This document shows positions 33,001 to 38,540 of a DNA stretch of 64,000 nt, one piece after another. Positions within the stretch are counted from its first letter, which is position 1. Every line of letters starts with the position of its first letter. The translations under genes and the position numbers were made by a program. The DNA comes from Protula sp. h YS-2021 (Eukaryota > Annelida > Polychaeta > Sabellida > Serpulidae). The stretch is from positions 16,493,956 to 16,557,955 of the forward strand of contig OX457029.1 in assembly GCA_949752745.1 (NCBI GenBank). The letters run 5' to 3'. Under the pieces are notes generated by a model. It worked only from the letters and a program-made list of their open reading frames with translations. It was not told the DNA's origin and did no database searches.

Positions 33001-35354
33001 CTCCTACAGTTTTACTCCAGTTGTTTAGATGTTACGCAGTGAAGTTCCCCAGGGGTTCGCCTACCAGGCTGTAATTTTTTTTTTCGCGGTTCGTCAAAGA
33101 CTGTTGAAATGGCGGAACTTTGAAGTTTGGCAGAAACTGGAATAAATGATAGTAAACAACTGAATTGTCAAACCCATTCATTTCTCTCAGTCTTTTTCAA
33201 ATAGTTATAAAATTTTAATCGAAAGTTTCTTAGGTGCTTCTGCACCTGGACTTTGCTTTTTTTTCGCAAATGACAAAAAAAAAAAAAAAAAAAAAATGCT
33301 GAAATGTTAGAATTTTAAAAATTTTGTAAAATTGTGTAAATGTCGGTAAATACGTGAATCGCCAAAACCCAACCTCTCCAACATCCCTTTTCGGGTAGCT
33401 TCCACCCGGGAAAACTTGTTTTTGTGTATTAAAATTATGAAAAAGTTACGTTCAGAAACAAAGTTCTTCATTTTTTGGCTAAACAGTATTCGTTTCAGAG
33501 GTTTTCTCTTTCCTTGTTTGATAGCTCGGCTGGGTCATGTCCTTGGGCATGCTTGGTTAAATAGTGTAGGATTTTCAATTTTATTGAATTTACTACCATA
33601 TAATGACGTTATGTGATACGCGAGGGGGGGGGGAGGGATTCCTGCCTGACTCAGCCTCTAGTTTCGTTTATTCTTTGAATTTTTGACAATGAGTTATGAT
33701 CATGTTTGGAAAATTTTATTTCAGTCATAACAAGGCAAACACGCACACCTATGGGGAATCATAGGTTTGTTTGGGGAGACATTTGTTTTTGTTTGCAAAA
33801 ATAAAAACAAAAAAAAAAAACAAAAAACAAAAAAACTGAATAGTCGATTAAAAATGTGTAAAATAATAATTATTTATTAATATAATCATGTACGCTTATA
33901 CAGAAGATATAAACACCTAAATTTTGACATAAATTAATTTGTTGTCGTCCCAAACTGGGTGAAACCGCGACATAATCCAAGCTGGTGTTTTTTTTTTCGG
34001 CACAGACCTGCCGGTGTAAAACCCCCAGTGTGACTTGTCAGAGCTTCTGTGTGCTTGCAGGCTCGTGGATGTGTCCCTGGCATCACTGTGACGACTGCGG
34101 CAAGCGTGCAGTCAAGCTGTGTGAGGAGTGCCCCAACTCCTTCTGTAATCTGCACATTGAGGTGAGTAGCGAGAGTTTGCAACGGGGGTGGGGATGAGGG
34201 GGGGGGGGGTTGCCCAGCTGTGCAAGGAGTACCCAGACTTTTTCTGTAATCTGCACCTTGAGGTGAGTAGCGGGAGAGTTTGCGGTGGGGGTGGGGATGA
34301 GGGCGGGGGGGGGGGGGGGGGCTCGTCCAGCTGTGGAAGGAGTGCCCTAACTCCTGTAATCTGCATATTGAGGTGAGTAGCGGGAGAGATTGCGGTGGGG
34401 GTGGGGATGAGGGGGCTCGTCCAGCTGTGGAAGGAGTGCCCTAACTCCTGTAATCTGCATATTGAGATGAGTAGCAAGTAGGGGGGGGGTGTTGTTGAAC
34501 TACATGATACGCCAGGTGATTTGTCACCGGGAGATCTATGACAGCACTTGTGACGAGTCTTTCAATACACGTTTGAGATATAGTTCCTAATAATAATAAT
34601 AATAATAATAAATAACCTGAAAAAGGTGATATTGACGGGGTTTCAGCTGCTTTTTGGGCTGTGTAGTGTGCCTTGTATTGCACGTATTTTAATTCCAACA
34701 GAATTATTGTGTCATGAATTGTCAGTAAAACGGATTATGTGTTTAATTTAGGGCAACATTTTTAAGATCAATGACGGCCGCCTCGTTTGTTCTGACCATG
34801 AGGAGATTTTAAAAGCGTCCGAATCGTTGAAACTGGAAAACGAACCAAACAGCAAGCCGCCCAGCTCTACATCGTGCTCGGACGCGTCGACGCCTGTCAG
34901 CGACTCGGACACGGAGCTGGCGACGGGGGCGTCGTCGTCTTCCTCGTCACTGGTGACCGCCGTGCTCAAGGCGCAGATGGGCAAGAGAATAGGTGGTGGA
35001 GGGGGGCCGGGCTCTGTGAGCGAGTCGTCCGAGGCGACCGTGGAGATGCTGCCCGTGAAGAAGCGCGCCACTCACCGCAGGACGCTGGAGGACGCGGGCA
35101 CCGTGTCCACCTCGCGCTCGAGCAGTCCCGCCAGCCAGGGCGGGGCGGCCTCTCCGGGAGGCAAGCGCAGGAAAAGCCGCGGCGGCGCACGCACGCCCTC
35201 CACGGCCAGCCCTGACTTCACGCAGGCAGCGCCGCTACAAGTCGACAAGCCTGCAGACCAAGCGGCGCCGCTCTCAAAGCCCTTCATTGATTCCCCGATG
35301 TTTGACGACACCGATAGCAGCGATGAGAACAATCTCGTGATTGATATCCCATGA
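11292..35354 (+). CDS. NSD2: NSD2-like histone H3K36 methyltransferase, 19 coding exons
   Basis: Nineteen exons with GT-AG borders join without a phase conflict into 4,530 nt (about 1,502 residues from the ATG at 11,313). Order: acidic/basic N-terminus, PWWP (about 275-335), nuclear-localisation-like basic runs (415-437), HMG box (about 451-503), PHD1-PHD4 (about 663-870), PWWP (about 873-960), AWS (995-1047), SET and post-SET (1048-1208), C-terminal PHD/C5HCH (about 1228-1325) and a Ser-rich tail. The HMG box next to the first PWWP is the NSD2 arrangement. NSD1 and NSD3 lack it. The family dimethylates H3 lysine 36 in nucleosomes. PWWP domains read methylated H3K36 and PHD fingers contact histone tails. 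All key SET motifs are intact. Exon limits are read by eye from splice sites and reading phase. Confidence 0.93.
12397..13192. mobile_element. foldback element FB-B with 9-bp target duplication
   Basis: Left arm 12,397-12,465 is a tandem of CAACTCACCCAAAACCTTCGG-like units. Right arm 13,046-13,192 is the inverted array (GGGTGAGTTGTCCAAGATTTT-like units). Outermost termini pair as GGATGTCAGACAACTC and GGGAGCAAGACAACTC (complement of the right end). The perfect 9-bp direct repeat AACATTTAC flanks the element at 12,388-12,396 and 13,193-13,201. The core of about 580 bp has no coding capacity. A 9-bp duplication is typical of Mutator-like elements. Confidence 0.85.
13490..14012 (+). repeat. dispersed repeat R2, copy 1
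   Basis: Begins with GACGGAGGGATATAG and a GTCTGTCTGTCCGTC tract, then units with TCTGGACCCTTCCGCAGTG, AATTGACAAAATGGCGGA and AAAATCGGC, and ends with the block GAGACACTACGTCTACCTGT to ACGTAGTCAAG. The same order recurs at 24,395-25,080, and a partial copy lies at 26,795-26,985. No reading frame of note. Confidence 0.65.
14022..14152. mobile_element. MITE, CAGGGTTCGCG ends, copy 1
   Basis: 131 bp bounded by CAGGGTTCGCG and CGCGAACCCTG. The body (GAGTCAAAAAAAGGAAAGTG, TGACTCAG, GAGTCATTTCGTAAA) is shared with 18,432-18,574. Non-coding. Confidence 0.75.
15130..15259 (+). CDS. NSD2: NSD2 exon 2, first half of PWWP1
   Basis: Acceptor TTGATAG ends at 15,129 and donor GTAAGT starts at 15,260, leaving phase 1. 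Encodes [18 protein letters not shown], the diagnostic PWWP core (here H-P-W-W-P), which forms the aromatic cage reading methylated H3K36. Confidence 0.93.
15260..15686 (+). other. NSD2 intron 2, nothing recognised
   Basis: Short AT-rich intron without identifiable repeat or gene. Confidence 0.6.
15687..16325 (+). CDS. NSD2: NSD2 exon 3, end of PWWP1 and HMG box
   Basis: Acceptor TTTGCAG ends at 15,686 and donor AAG|GTAAAA starts at 16,326. The split codon with exon 2 gives K followed by VHYHVQFFG, the conserved end of the PWWP. Then come basic runs ([12 protein letters not shown]) and an HMG-box segment containing [14 protein letters not shown], a Pro-Gly-Phe turn and [16 protein letters not shown]. 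The HMG box is specific to NSD2-type members. Confidence 0.92.
17035..17470 (+). repeat. diverged tandem repeat, about 170-bp unit
   Basis: GTGGGCCAGGTTCGT, AAGGAAAATG(G/C)ACC, TCAGCTCTTGATTGACT, AACACGATATCTCAAGAAC and ACTAACAAGGATCGG(A/T)ATTG recur two to three times at about 165-175 bp spacing. Non-coding. Confidence 0.6.
17947..17985. repeat. ATT/GTT microsatellite
   Basis: A run of about 12 ATT or GTT triplets in the intron. Confidence 0.9.
18432..18574. mobile_element. MITE, CAGGGTTCGCG ends, copy 2
   Basis: 143-bp copy of the element at 14,022-14,152, ending in GCGAACCCTG. TTAAC directly precedes (18,427-18,431 region, overlapping the terminal C) and follows the element and may be part of the target duplication. 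Confidence 0.72.
19179..19309 (+). CDS. NSD2: NSD2 exon 4, basic linker
   Basis: Acceptor TATCAG ends at 19,178 and donor AAAG|GTACCT starts at 19,310. The split codon completes in phase. Encodes a Lys/Ser/Ala-rich linker ([12 protein letters not shown] to VSTKKLK) with no domain. Support is from splice sites and phase fit to both neighbours. The sequence itself is low complexity, so confidence is lower. Confidence 0.72.
20427..21852. mobile_element. nested foldback element FB-D with 9-bp target duplication
   Basis: Left arm 20,427-20,633 is a tandem of GACGTTTCGGCCCAA units. Right arm 21,658-21,852 is the inverted array (GGGCCGAAACGTCTT units). Terminal sequences GGAAGCAAGACGTTTCGG and GGCTTCTAGACGTTTCGG (complement of right end) pair. 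The perfect 9-bp direct repeat CAGTACATT flanks it at 20,418-20,426 and 21,853-21,861. No coding capacity in the 1-kb core, which carries a perfect hairpin at 21,373-21,427. Confidence 0.88.
21373..21427. repeat. perfect 24-bp hairpin with 7-base loop
   Basis: TAAATCAGCTCATAATCC and the following TCTGCA are matched exactly in inverse orientation at 21,404-21,427, around the loop AATTAGG (21,397-21,403). It lies in the core of FB-D. Confidence 0.9.
22521..22598 (+). CDS. NSD2: NSD2 exon 5, acidic linker
   Basis: Acceptor TTTGACAG ends at 22,520 and donor CCCG|GTAAGC starts at 22,599. 26 whole codons in phase 0 ([20 protein letters not shown] and six more). No domain. The strong donor and phase support it. 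Confidence 0.72.
22957..23067 (+). CDS. NSD2: NSD2 exon 6, linker before PHD1
   Basis: Acceptor TTGCCAG ends at 22,956 and the consensus donor GTAAGT starts at 23,068. 37 codons, phase 0. Acidic then basic linker ([20 protein letters not shown] first). No known motif. Fits exactly between neighbours of phase 0. Confidence 0.72.
23292..23535 (+). CDS. NSD2: NSD2 exon 7, PHD finger 1
   Basis: Acceptor TTCACAG ends at 23,291 and donor ACCG|GTAATG starts at 23,536, phase 1. Contains [19 protein letters not shown], then SYHVSCLGL and KCDACTTG, a complete zinc-binding PHD pattern equal to NSD PHD1. A relic copy of its middle lies in the next intron. Confidence 0.95.
23554..23605 (+). pseudogene. 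relic duplicate of NSD2 PHD1 exon segment
   Basis: 52 bp nearly identical to 23,406-23,460 of exon 7, beginning 19 bases after the donor. In the PHD frame it still reads [16 protein letters not shown], one codon shorter than the original, with mostly third-position differences. It has no acceptor of its own and would not be in frame with exon 7 if retained. Confidence 0.8.
23780..24330 (+). pseudogene. LINE reverse transcriptase remnant (Jockey/CR1-like)
   Basis: Near 23,860-23,935 a broken frame gives [17 protein letters not shown], the N-terminal part of a non-LTR reverse transcriptase. 24,053-24,265 gives [13 protein letters not shown], then [17 protein letters not shown] and W-G, the C-terminal thumb region, followed by [13 protein letters not shown] in the next segment. 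The catalytic F-A-D-D block between them is missing. Several stops. An inactive insertion in the intron. Confidence 0.78.
24395..25080 (+). repeat. dispersed repeat R2, copy 2
   Basis: Starts with a (GTCT)n/GTCC tract and contains three tandem units with TTCTCTGGACCCTTCCGCAG, AATTGACAAAATGGCGG and AAAATCGGC, ending with the TACGTCTACCTATCCTTCCA to ACGTAGTCAAG block shared with 13,870-14,012. Confidence 0.7.
25224..25498 (+). mobile_element. tRNA-derived SINE
   Basis: An A-box-like TGGCCGAGTCG at 25,232 (as in tRNA-Leu/Ser) and a B-box-like GAGTTCGATTC at 25,345 are spaced about 103 bp apart. They are followed by a tRNA-unrelated region and an A-rich 3' tail (AAAAAAAAA at about 25,489). The A-B spacing is too long and the acceptor stem does not pair, so it is not a working tRNA. 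The SINE family is not identified. Confidence 0.65.
25571..25768 (+). CDS. NSD2: NSD2 exon 8, PHD finger 2
   Basis: Acceptor GGTGCAG ends at 25,570 and donor AAAG|GTAAGC starts at 25,769. Reads [12 protein letters not shown], then [19 protein letters not shown] and CPLHTCATC, the second PHD of the NSD array. Phase 1 in and out. Confidence 0.95.
26010..26189 (+). CDS. NSD2: NSD2 exon 9, PHD finger 3
   Basis: Acceptor TTGCAG ends at 26,009 and donor TCAG|GTGCGT starts at 26,190. Encodes [19 protein letters not shown] to VPWCFACSS, matching the conserved R-C-x-R-C-P-x-A-Y-H segment of NSD proteins. Phase 1 in and out. Confidence 0.95.
26190..27249 (+). other. NSD2 intron 9, mostly featureless
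   Basis: A partial copy of dispersed repeat R2 lies at about 26,795-26,985. Nothing else recognised. Confidence 0.5.
27250..27412 (+). CDS. NSD2: NSD2 exon 10, PHD finger 4 and start of PWWP2
   Basis: Acceptor ATTCAG ends at 27,249 and donor ACAG|GTAGAT starts at 27,413, phase 2. Encodes [28 protein letters not shown] and then [12 protein letters not shown], so the PHD runs directly into the second PWWP as in the family. Confidence 0.95.
27413..27734 (+). other. NSD2 intron 10, nothing recognised
   Basis: Short intron of 322 bp without recognisable feature. Confidence 0.6.
27735..27863 (+). CDS. NSD2: NSD2 exon 11, PWWP2 core
   Basis: Acceptor GCCACAG ends at 27,734 and donor CTAG|GTAACT starts at 27,864. 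The split codon gives R then WWPGEICHP, followed by [19 protein letters not shown], the conserved second PWWP. Phase 2 in and out. Confidence 0.95.
   Translation: MVAWRNMSPGQCANQYPRQAAPGGRVPRPLLRHGRVHVADAV
27864..28400 (+). other. NSD2 intron 11, nothing recognised
   Basis: AT-rich, with an (AAAT)-like tract near 28,308-28,342. No gene or mobile element seen. Confidence 0.55.
28401..28480 (+). CDS. NSD2: NSD2 exon 12, end of PWWP2
   Basis: Acceptor GTTGTCAG ends at 28,400 and donor GTAAGT starts at 28,481. Encodes [11 protein letters not shown] and a loop ending DKGFRK, equivalent to the V-F-P-Y-x-E-G-D segment of vertebrate NSD proteins. Phase 2 in, 1 out. Confidence 0.88.
28741..28853 (+). 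CDS. NSD2: NSD2 exon 13, helix before AWS, ends PYKHIK
   Basis: Acceptor GTTGCAG ends at 28,740 and donor AAG|GTACGT starts at 28,854, phase 0. Encodes [19 protein letters not shown] and a Lys-rich stretch ending in PAPYKHIK, the strictly conserved lead-in to the AWS domain. The last bases of this exon plus its donor seed the 31-bp minisatellite that fills the next intron. Confidence 0.93.
28843..29520 (+). repeat. 31-bp minisatellite derived from exon 13 end and its splice donor
   Basis: About 21 units with period 31 bp (checked at 28,907, 28,938 and 28,969), typical core ACCAGCACATCAGGGTGGGC then CTTCTGTCCGT. The first unit is the exon 13 end itself (TACAAGCACATCAAG|GTACGT then CTGCTGTCCGT). 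Because 31 is not a multiple of 3 and the unit lacks stops, all three frames stay open. Those long open frames (up to about 255 residues) are artefacts. Units with AAG|GTA intact occur at 29,135, 29,445, 29,477 and 29,509. Confidence 0.93.
29667..29826 (+). CDS. NSD2: NSD2 exon 14, AWS domain
   Basis: Acceptor TTCCAG ends at 29,666 and donor GCCG|GTCAGT starts at 29,827, phase 1. Cys-rich pattern [30 protein letters not shown] is the AWS (pre-SET) zinc-binding module that stabilises the SET fold. Confidence 0.95.
30029..30263 (+). CDS. NSD2: NSD2 exon 15, SET domain N-terminal half
   Basis: Acceptor GCTCAG ends at 30,028 and donor ACAG|GTTCGG starts at 30,264, phase 2. Encodes [12 protein letters not shown], then [28 protein letters not shown] and [10 protein letters not shown]. 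The G-W-G and E-Y-V-G segments are cofactor-binding motifs of SET enzymes. Confidence 0.96.
30264..30607 (+). other. NSD2 intron 15, nothing recognised
   Basis: 344 bp with a GGGGGAG-rich patch and a TATATATA run. No further feature. Confidence 0.55.
30608..30854 (+). CDS. NSD2: NSD2 exon 16, SET C-terminal half and post-SET
   Basis: Acceptor TTGACAG ends at 30,607 and donor CAC|GTAAGC starts at 30,855, phase 0 out. Contains [19 protein letters not shown], the N-H-S-C-x-P-N-C cofactor motif, [10 protein letters not shown] with the catalytic Tyr, and the post-SET zinc cluster [13 protein letters not shown]. All catalytic elements are present. Confidence 0.97.
30855..31788 (+). other. NSD2 intron 16, mostly repeat R1
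   Basis: Occupied by the reverse-orientation R1 copy (30,942-31,700). No other feature. Confidence 0.6.
30942..31700 (-). repeat. dispersed repeat family R1, copy B
   Basis: Reverse copy of 6,896-7,745. The terminal hairpin AACCCAACCGAC...GTCGGACTGGGTT lies at 30,942-30,970. Shares TTTGCTCCAATCGTTTTGAT, CAAAAACTGCCGAAATGGCG and TTTCTCAGGTGCTTCTCCAC with the other copies. Confidence 0.7.
31789..31969 (+). CDS. NSD2: NSD2 exon 17, basic linker and start of C-terminal PHD
   Basis: Acceptor CCGCCAG ends at 31,788 and donor CACG|GTGAGG starts at 31,970, phase 1. A Lys-rich stretch ([13 protein letters not shown]) precedes [15 protein letters not shown] and [16 protein letters not shown], the fifth PHD. 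This matches the NSD family region after post-SET. Confidence 0.95.
31970..34060 (+). other. NSD2 intron 17 contents
   Basis: Contains G-runs (32,262-32,275), a paired repeat with CGCCATATCTC(A/G)GTTACT at 32,495 and 32,660, R1 copy C (32,751-33,560) and an A-rich tract (33,790-33,836). No exon seen. Confidence 0.55.
32751..33560 (-). repeat. dispersed repeat family R1, copy C
   Basis: Reverse copy of R1 with the terminal hairpin AACCCAGCCAAC...GTCGGATTGGGTT at 32,751-32,780 and, at the other end, TAGCTCGGCTGGGTCATGTC. It is the closest of the two minus copies to copy A, including the segment around TTCGGGTAGCTTCCACCCGG. Confidence 0.72.
34061..34161 (+). CDS. NSD2: NSD2 exon 18, C5HCH motif
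   Basis: Acceptor CTTGCAG ends at 34,060 and donor GAG|GTGAGT starts at 34,162, phase 0 out. Encodes [15 protein letters not shown] and [15 protein letters not shown], the conserved Cys/His region following PHD5 of NSD proteins. Its 3' half plus donor is repeated three more times in the intron. Confidence 0.95.
34114..34480 (+). repeat. tandem copies of exon 18 3' end with splice donor
   Basis: Four imperfect units of about 94-110 bp. Each has GGAGTGCCCNAACTCC-like sequence, TGTAATCTGCA(C/T)(A/C)TTGAG, then GTGAGTAG and a variable G-rich run. Donor positions 34,162 (real), 34,263 and 34,373 keep GT. The fourth at 34,467 is mutated to AT. Units 3 and 4 lack one TTC codon. Use of a distal donor would add 101 or 211 nt and hit the stop at about 34,195. 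Confidence 0.88.
34752..35354 (+). CDS. NSD2: NSD2 exon 19, end of C5HCH and C-terminal tail with stop
   Basis: Acceptor TTTAATTTAG ends at 34,751. Frame 0 reads [18 protein letters not shown], completing the C5HCH module, then a long Ser/Ala/Gly-rich tail with basic patches ([19 protein letters not shown]) and an acidic end before TGA. The tail is GC-rich and poorly conserved, as in other NSD proteins. No AATAAA signal lies within the following 300 bp. Confidence 0.92.
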   Translation, partial: GNIFKINDGRLVCSDHEEILKASESLKLENEPNSKPPSSTSCSDASTPVSDSDTELATGASSSSSSLVTAVLKAQMGKRIGGGGGPGSVSESSEATVEMLPVKKRATHRRTLEDAGTVSTSRSSSPASQGGAASPGGKRRKSRGGARTPSTASPDFTQAAPLQVDKPADQAAPLSKPFIDSPMFDDTDSSDENNLVIDIP

Positions 35355-35680
35355 ATAATCTGATTTAGCGCAAGCTCATCATAGCTTTCTTACTGGTAGG
35401 AAGAGATGGTTGTCAAAGATATCCGTGCTTTTCAAAGAAGCGGCATTTGTGTAACAAAGTGTATTTTCTAGTTTGCAAGTCACATTACGCTTTTACGAGT
35501 CTTGAATAATTTTATTTATTTATCGTGAGATGTATCACAGTCAGAACTATTTTAACACCAGTTTAGGTTTTAGCAGCGAATCCGGTCACAGGCAGTGTAT
35601 TTAGGAACATGGTAGCAGTATATATTGTTCGCTTAGGCAGGTGAAATCCAAAATCAGACATCTAGGCATGCCAAATAGAA
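35355..35680. other. probable NSD2 3' UTR start
   Basis: Sequence directly after the stop contains an ATTTATTTA element near 35,514 but no canonical polyadenylation signal, so the transcript end is undefined. Confidence 0.4.
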
Positions 35681-35689
35681 ACAGCATGC

Positions 35690-36180
35690 TGTCGGACACT
35701 GTCCGACAGTGTACAGTGTCCGATAGCATGCGGTGTCGGACGGCGTACAGTGTCCGATAGCATGCAGTGTCCGACAGTGTACAGTGTCCGATAGCATGCA
35801 GTGTCGGACAGCGTACAGTGTCCGATAGCATGCAGTGTCCGACAGTGTACAGTGTCCGATAACATGCAGTGTCGGACAGCGTACAGTGTCCGATAGTGTA
35901 CAGTGTCCGACAGCATACAGTGTCCGACAGTGTGCAGTGTCCGACAGTGTGCAGTGTTCGACAGTGTGCAGTGTCCGACAGCATGCAGCGGTCGACAGCA
36001 TACAGTGTCCGACAGTGTGCATTGTCCGACAGCATGCAGTGTGCGACAGTGTCCAACAGCATACAGTGTCCGGCAGCATACAGTGTCCGACAGTGTAAAG
36101 TGTCCGACAGCATACAGTGTCCGACAGCATAAAGTGTCCGACAGTGTGCACTGTCCGAGAGTGTGCAGTATGTCAGCCGA
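35690..36180. repeat. 17-bp minisatellite
   Basis: About 28 units of CAGTGTCCGACAGTGTG with variants (ATGC for GTGC, GATAGC for GACAGT). As 17 is not a multiple of 3, every frame on both strands stays open for up to 190 codons. Those frames are artefacts. Units contain the near-palindromes GTACAGTGTC and TGTCCGACA, so hairpins are possible. Confidence 0.92.
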
Positions 36181-36443
36181 AGCACCTCCTTGTTAATCTC
36201 GGGACTAAGCCTTTGTTTTGTTTTTCCTTATTTCTTTTAATTGTTGCTGTATTATTGCTTACGATGGGATTTTAGGAAAACTCGGCATAAACCGTTGAAG
36301 CTTGCTTAAGTAAAGGGATTAAGTAGTATTCATTTGCTTGAAATTTAAAATGGTTTGATGAAAAGATGAATTTAAGTGAGTTGAATTTTTTGGCTCGGTG
36401 AGAAAGTAGTTAGCTGAATATACCGCACTGAAGACTCGGTGAG

Positions 36444-37500
36444 GGTCTTGGGTCAATTCATCCCATGTCAAGTCATCCCACCCCTGAAAGTCAACTTATT
36501 CCACTTTACATACCAACTCAGTCCACCCTGAAAGTCAACTCATCCCACCAACCAACTCGGCCCACATTAATTTTGTAAAGTTTATTTCTTTGGAAATGAT
36601 AAGAAATAATGAGAAATATTTCTATTTAGAACAAAACTTTATTAAATAAACTCAGTCTATGCGCATGACATTCTCCTCATCTTTTTTTACCCACACAATC
36701 CTTTTCAGAATGCCAACCGCGATATGTCAAACACCATTTTTTACACACCACAACCTTTTTTAGTTTTGTTTCTTGTCAGTCGGTACTTGGTGGTGGTGGT
36801 GGTGGAGCAGACTGGTCAGAATGTAGAGGTTGTATGGGTGTATTGGGAATAGCTAATAGTAAACATCTGTCAAAACTTACTCAACACCATAAACTCGGGG
36901 AAATCACAACTACATAAAATATCGGCTAATCAAATCGCGTGAATCCTTCTCCGGGCCCAAAAATTGCTACCGTTCTGATTGCAGTTGGTATTTGCCACAA
37001 TGCCACAAAGGCAAACATGGTTCCTGTGATTTTATACAATCCAGAACATAGAAGGGCAGATCACATATGTTGGTGCTCACATCGCAATTGCAATTTGCCA
37101 CAAAGGCAAGCATTGTTCTGGTGATTTTATGCAAGTAAAAACGCGAAAAGGCAGATCATATATTTTGGTGTCCGGTTGAAATGCTAAGCTCAAGTGCAGT
37201 TCATATTTCAAAGTTTTCTCCCTGTCTCACCCATTGTTCATGGTCTCAATGCTCATTACTGATTATGTACCCGAGATATGAGTGTAATTGCAATTTGCTA
37301 CAATATAACACAGGCCATTGTGGTTTCTATGATTGTATGAAACTGACTACATAAAAGGGAGATAAAAAAATTTGGTATTGGGTTGAGTTGGTTAATGGGA
37401 TGAGTTGACTTTAAGGGTGGGCTGAATTGGTATGAAAAAAAGGCGGGATGAATTGACCAAAGTGGACTGAGTTGGCATTGGGATGACTTGACCAAACCCC
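36444..37500. mobile_element. foldback element FB-E
   Basis: Left arm 36,444-36,572 has units such as GTCAACTCATCCCACC, CAACTCAGTCCACCCTGAAA. Right arm 37,370-37,500 is the inverted set (GGGATGAGTTGACTTTAAGG, GGGTGGGCTGAATTGG). Inward-read termini are GGTCTTGGGTCAATTCATCC and GGGGTTTGGTCAAGTCATCC. Flanks are an imperfect direct repeat of about 35 bp (TACCGCACTGAAGACTCGGT), and a clean 9-bp duplication is not visible. The core has two to three copies of a 115-bp repeat (GCAATTGCAATTTGCCACAA). Confidence 0.75.
36783..36806 (+). repeat. GGT microsatellite
   Basis: Short TGG/GGT run in the left part of FB-E. Confidence 0.85.
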
Positions 37501-38270
37501 TGAGAAATTAGTTGAGTGTACCGCATTGAAGACTCGGTGAGAAAGTGCTTGGGCGGAATTGTATATCAGTAAGGTTGGGAAAGGCAGTTAATTTAATAAA
37601 AATGCATTTTAGCGTTGAGCATATTTTTGCATATAGCTGCCATTCTATTTTTTAGTTTGTGGTTTAAATTTTTTATTGTTGTATTTAACCGACGTTATTT
37701 GAATACTCGCCTGTTGCCGAAGGGAGTTTTATGTTATAACCTCCTCACCGGCGTCACCTTCCATTTGGTAGGTCCCAAAAATGCTACACCTTTCTGTTAG
37801 ATTTTCTTGGAAACTTCTTGAGAAATGCGATTGCTTTGTGGGGGTGCCTTCGCCGGCTATAACAGGTGACGTCACCAGCACCCCTTTGGAATCTCCCCAC
37901 AAAGTGAAGCCGCCACCAAAACACCAGTTCCCGGCCAAATCACCAAGCAGAGCCTGTGAACTGGCGTGTTTGTCCTTCCTTCGACTCCGTTGATATTCAA
38001 CTTTATTGGATTTCAGGAGAACAAAGCCACAAAATTGCAATTTAAGGTGGTTTAAATATTCCAATTCAGATCCCAAACCACAGGGATTGACGACTGCAGG
38101 CACGCCATTGCCGGATGCACTCAACAAGTGCTACTTGAGTTCTCTCAATTACGTTCATTAAAATTTAATAAGTTAGTATCGCGTTATTATAAAAGAAGTT
38201 TCGAATAACACCTGTATCGTCGCCGCCTAATAGAGGGCAGCAACCTTGTGTGTTGGATTCCCTCCAATCG
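37501..38270. other. intergenic, no gene recognised
   Basis: Overlapping open frames on both strands near 37,730-38,130 (132 codons minus, 70 plus) have no motif I recognise. GC is higher here than nearby, so a decayed element is possible. Confidence 0.35.
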
Positions 38271-38540
38271 CAAGAATATGTCGGTAACGTGAAATTCCTG
38301 TGATTGTCTGAAAGAATGTCGGTCATCGAATTCCGGAGGTTGTATGAAAGAATGTGGGCCATGAAATTCCAGGGAATGTCTGAAAGAATGTCGGTCATAA
38401 AATTTCGGAGATTGTGTGAAGGAGTGTGGGTCATGAAATTCCAGAGATGCCTGAAAAAATGTCGGTCATGAAATTCCGGAGATTATCCGAAAGAATGTCG
38501 GTCATGAAATTCCGGAGATTGTCTAAATGAATATGTTGGT
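38271..38540. repeat. 36-bp tandem repeat
   Basis: Seven to eight units of about 36 bp with the core GAATGTCGGTCATGAAATTC followed by CGGAGATTGTCTGAAA. Interior units are best conserved. Confidence 0.88.

Noticed and set aside
33985..34197. Alternative last exon of NSD2 reading through the exon 18 donor
   Set aside because: The canonical donor and the in-phase exon 19 complete the C5HCH motif. Readthrough would stop after about 11 codons. Left as a question in the findings.
35601..36196. Cys/His/Ser-rich frames on both strands, up to 194 codons
   Set aside because: They are translations of the 17-bp satellite in all frames, with no start context or conserved motif.
37729..38127. 132-codon minus-strand frame
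   Set aside because: No recognisable motif. An overlapping plus frame is equally open. Kept only as an unresolved intergenic stretch.
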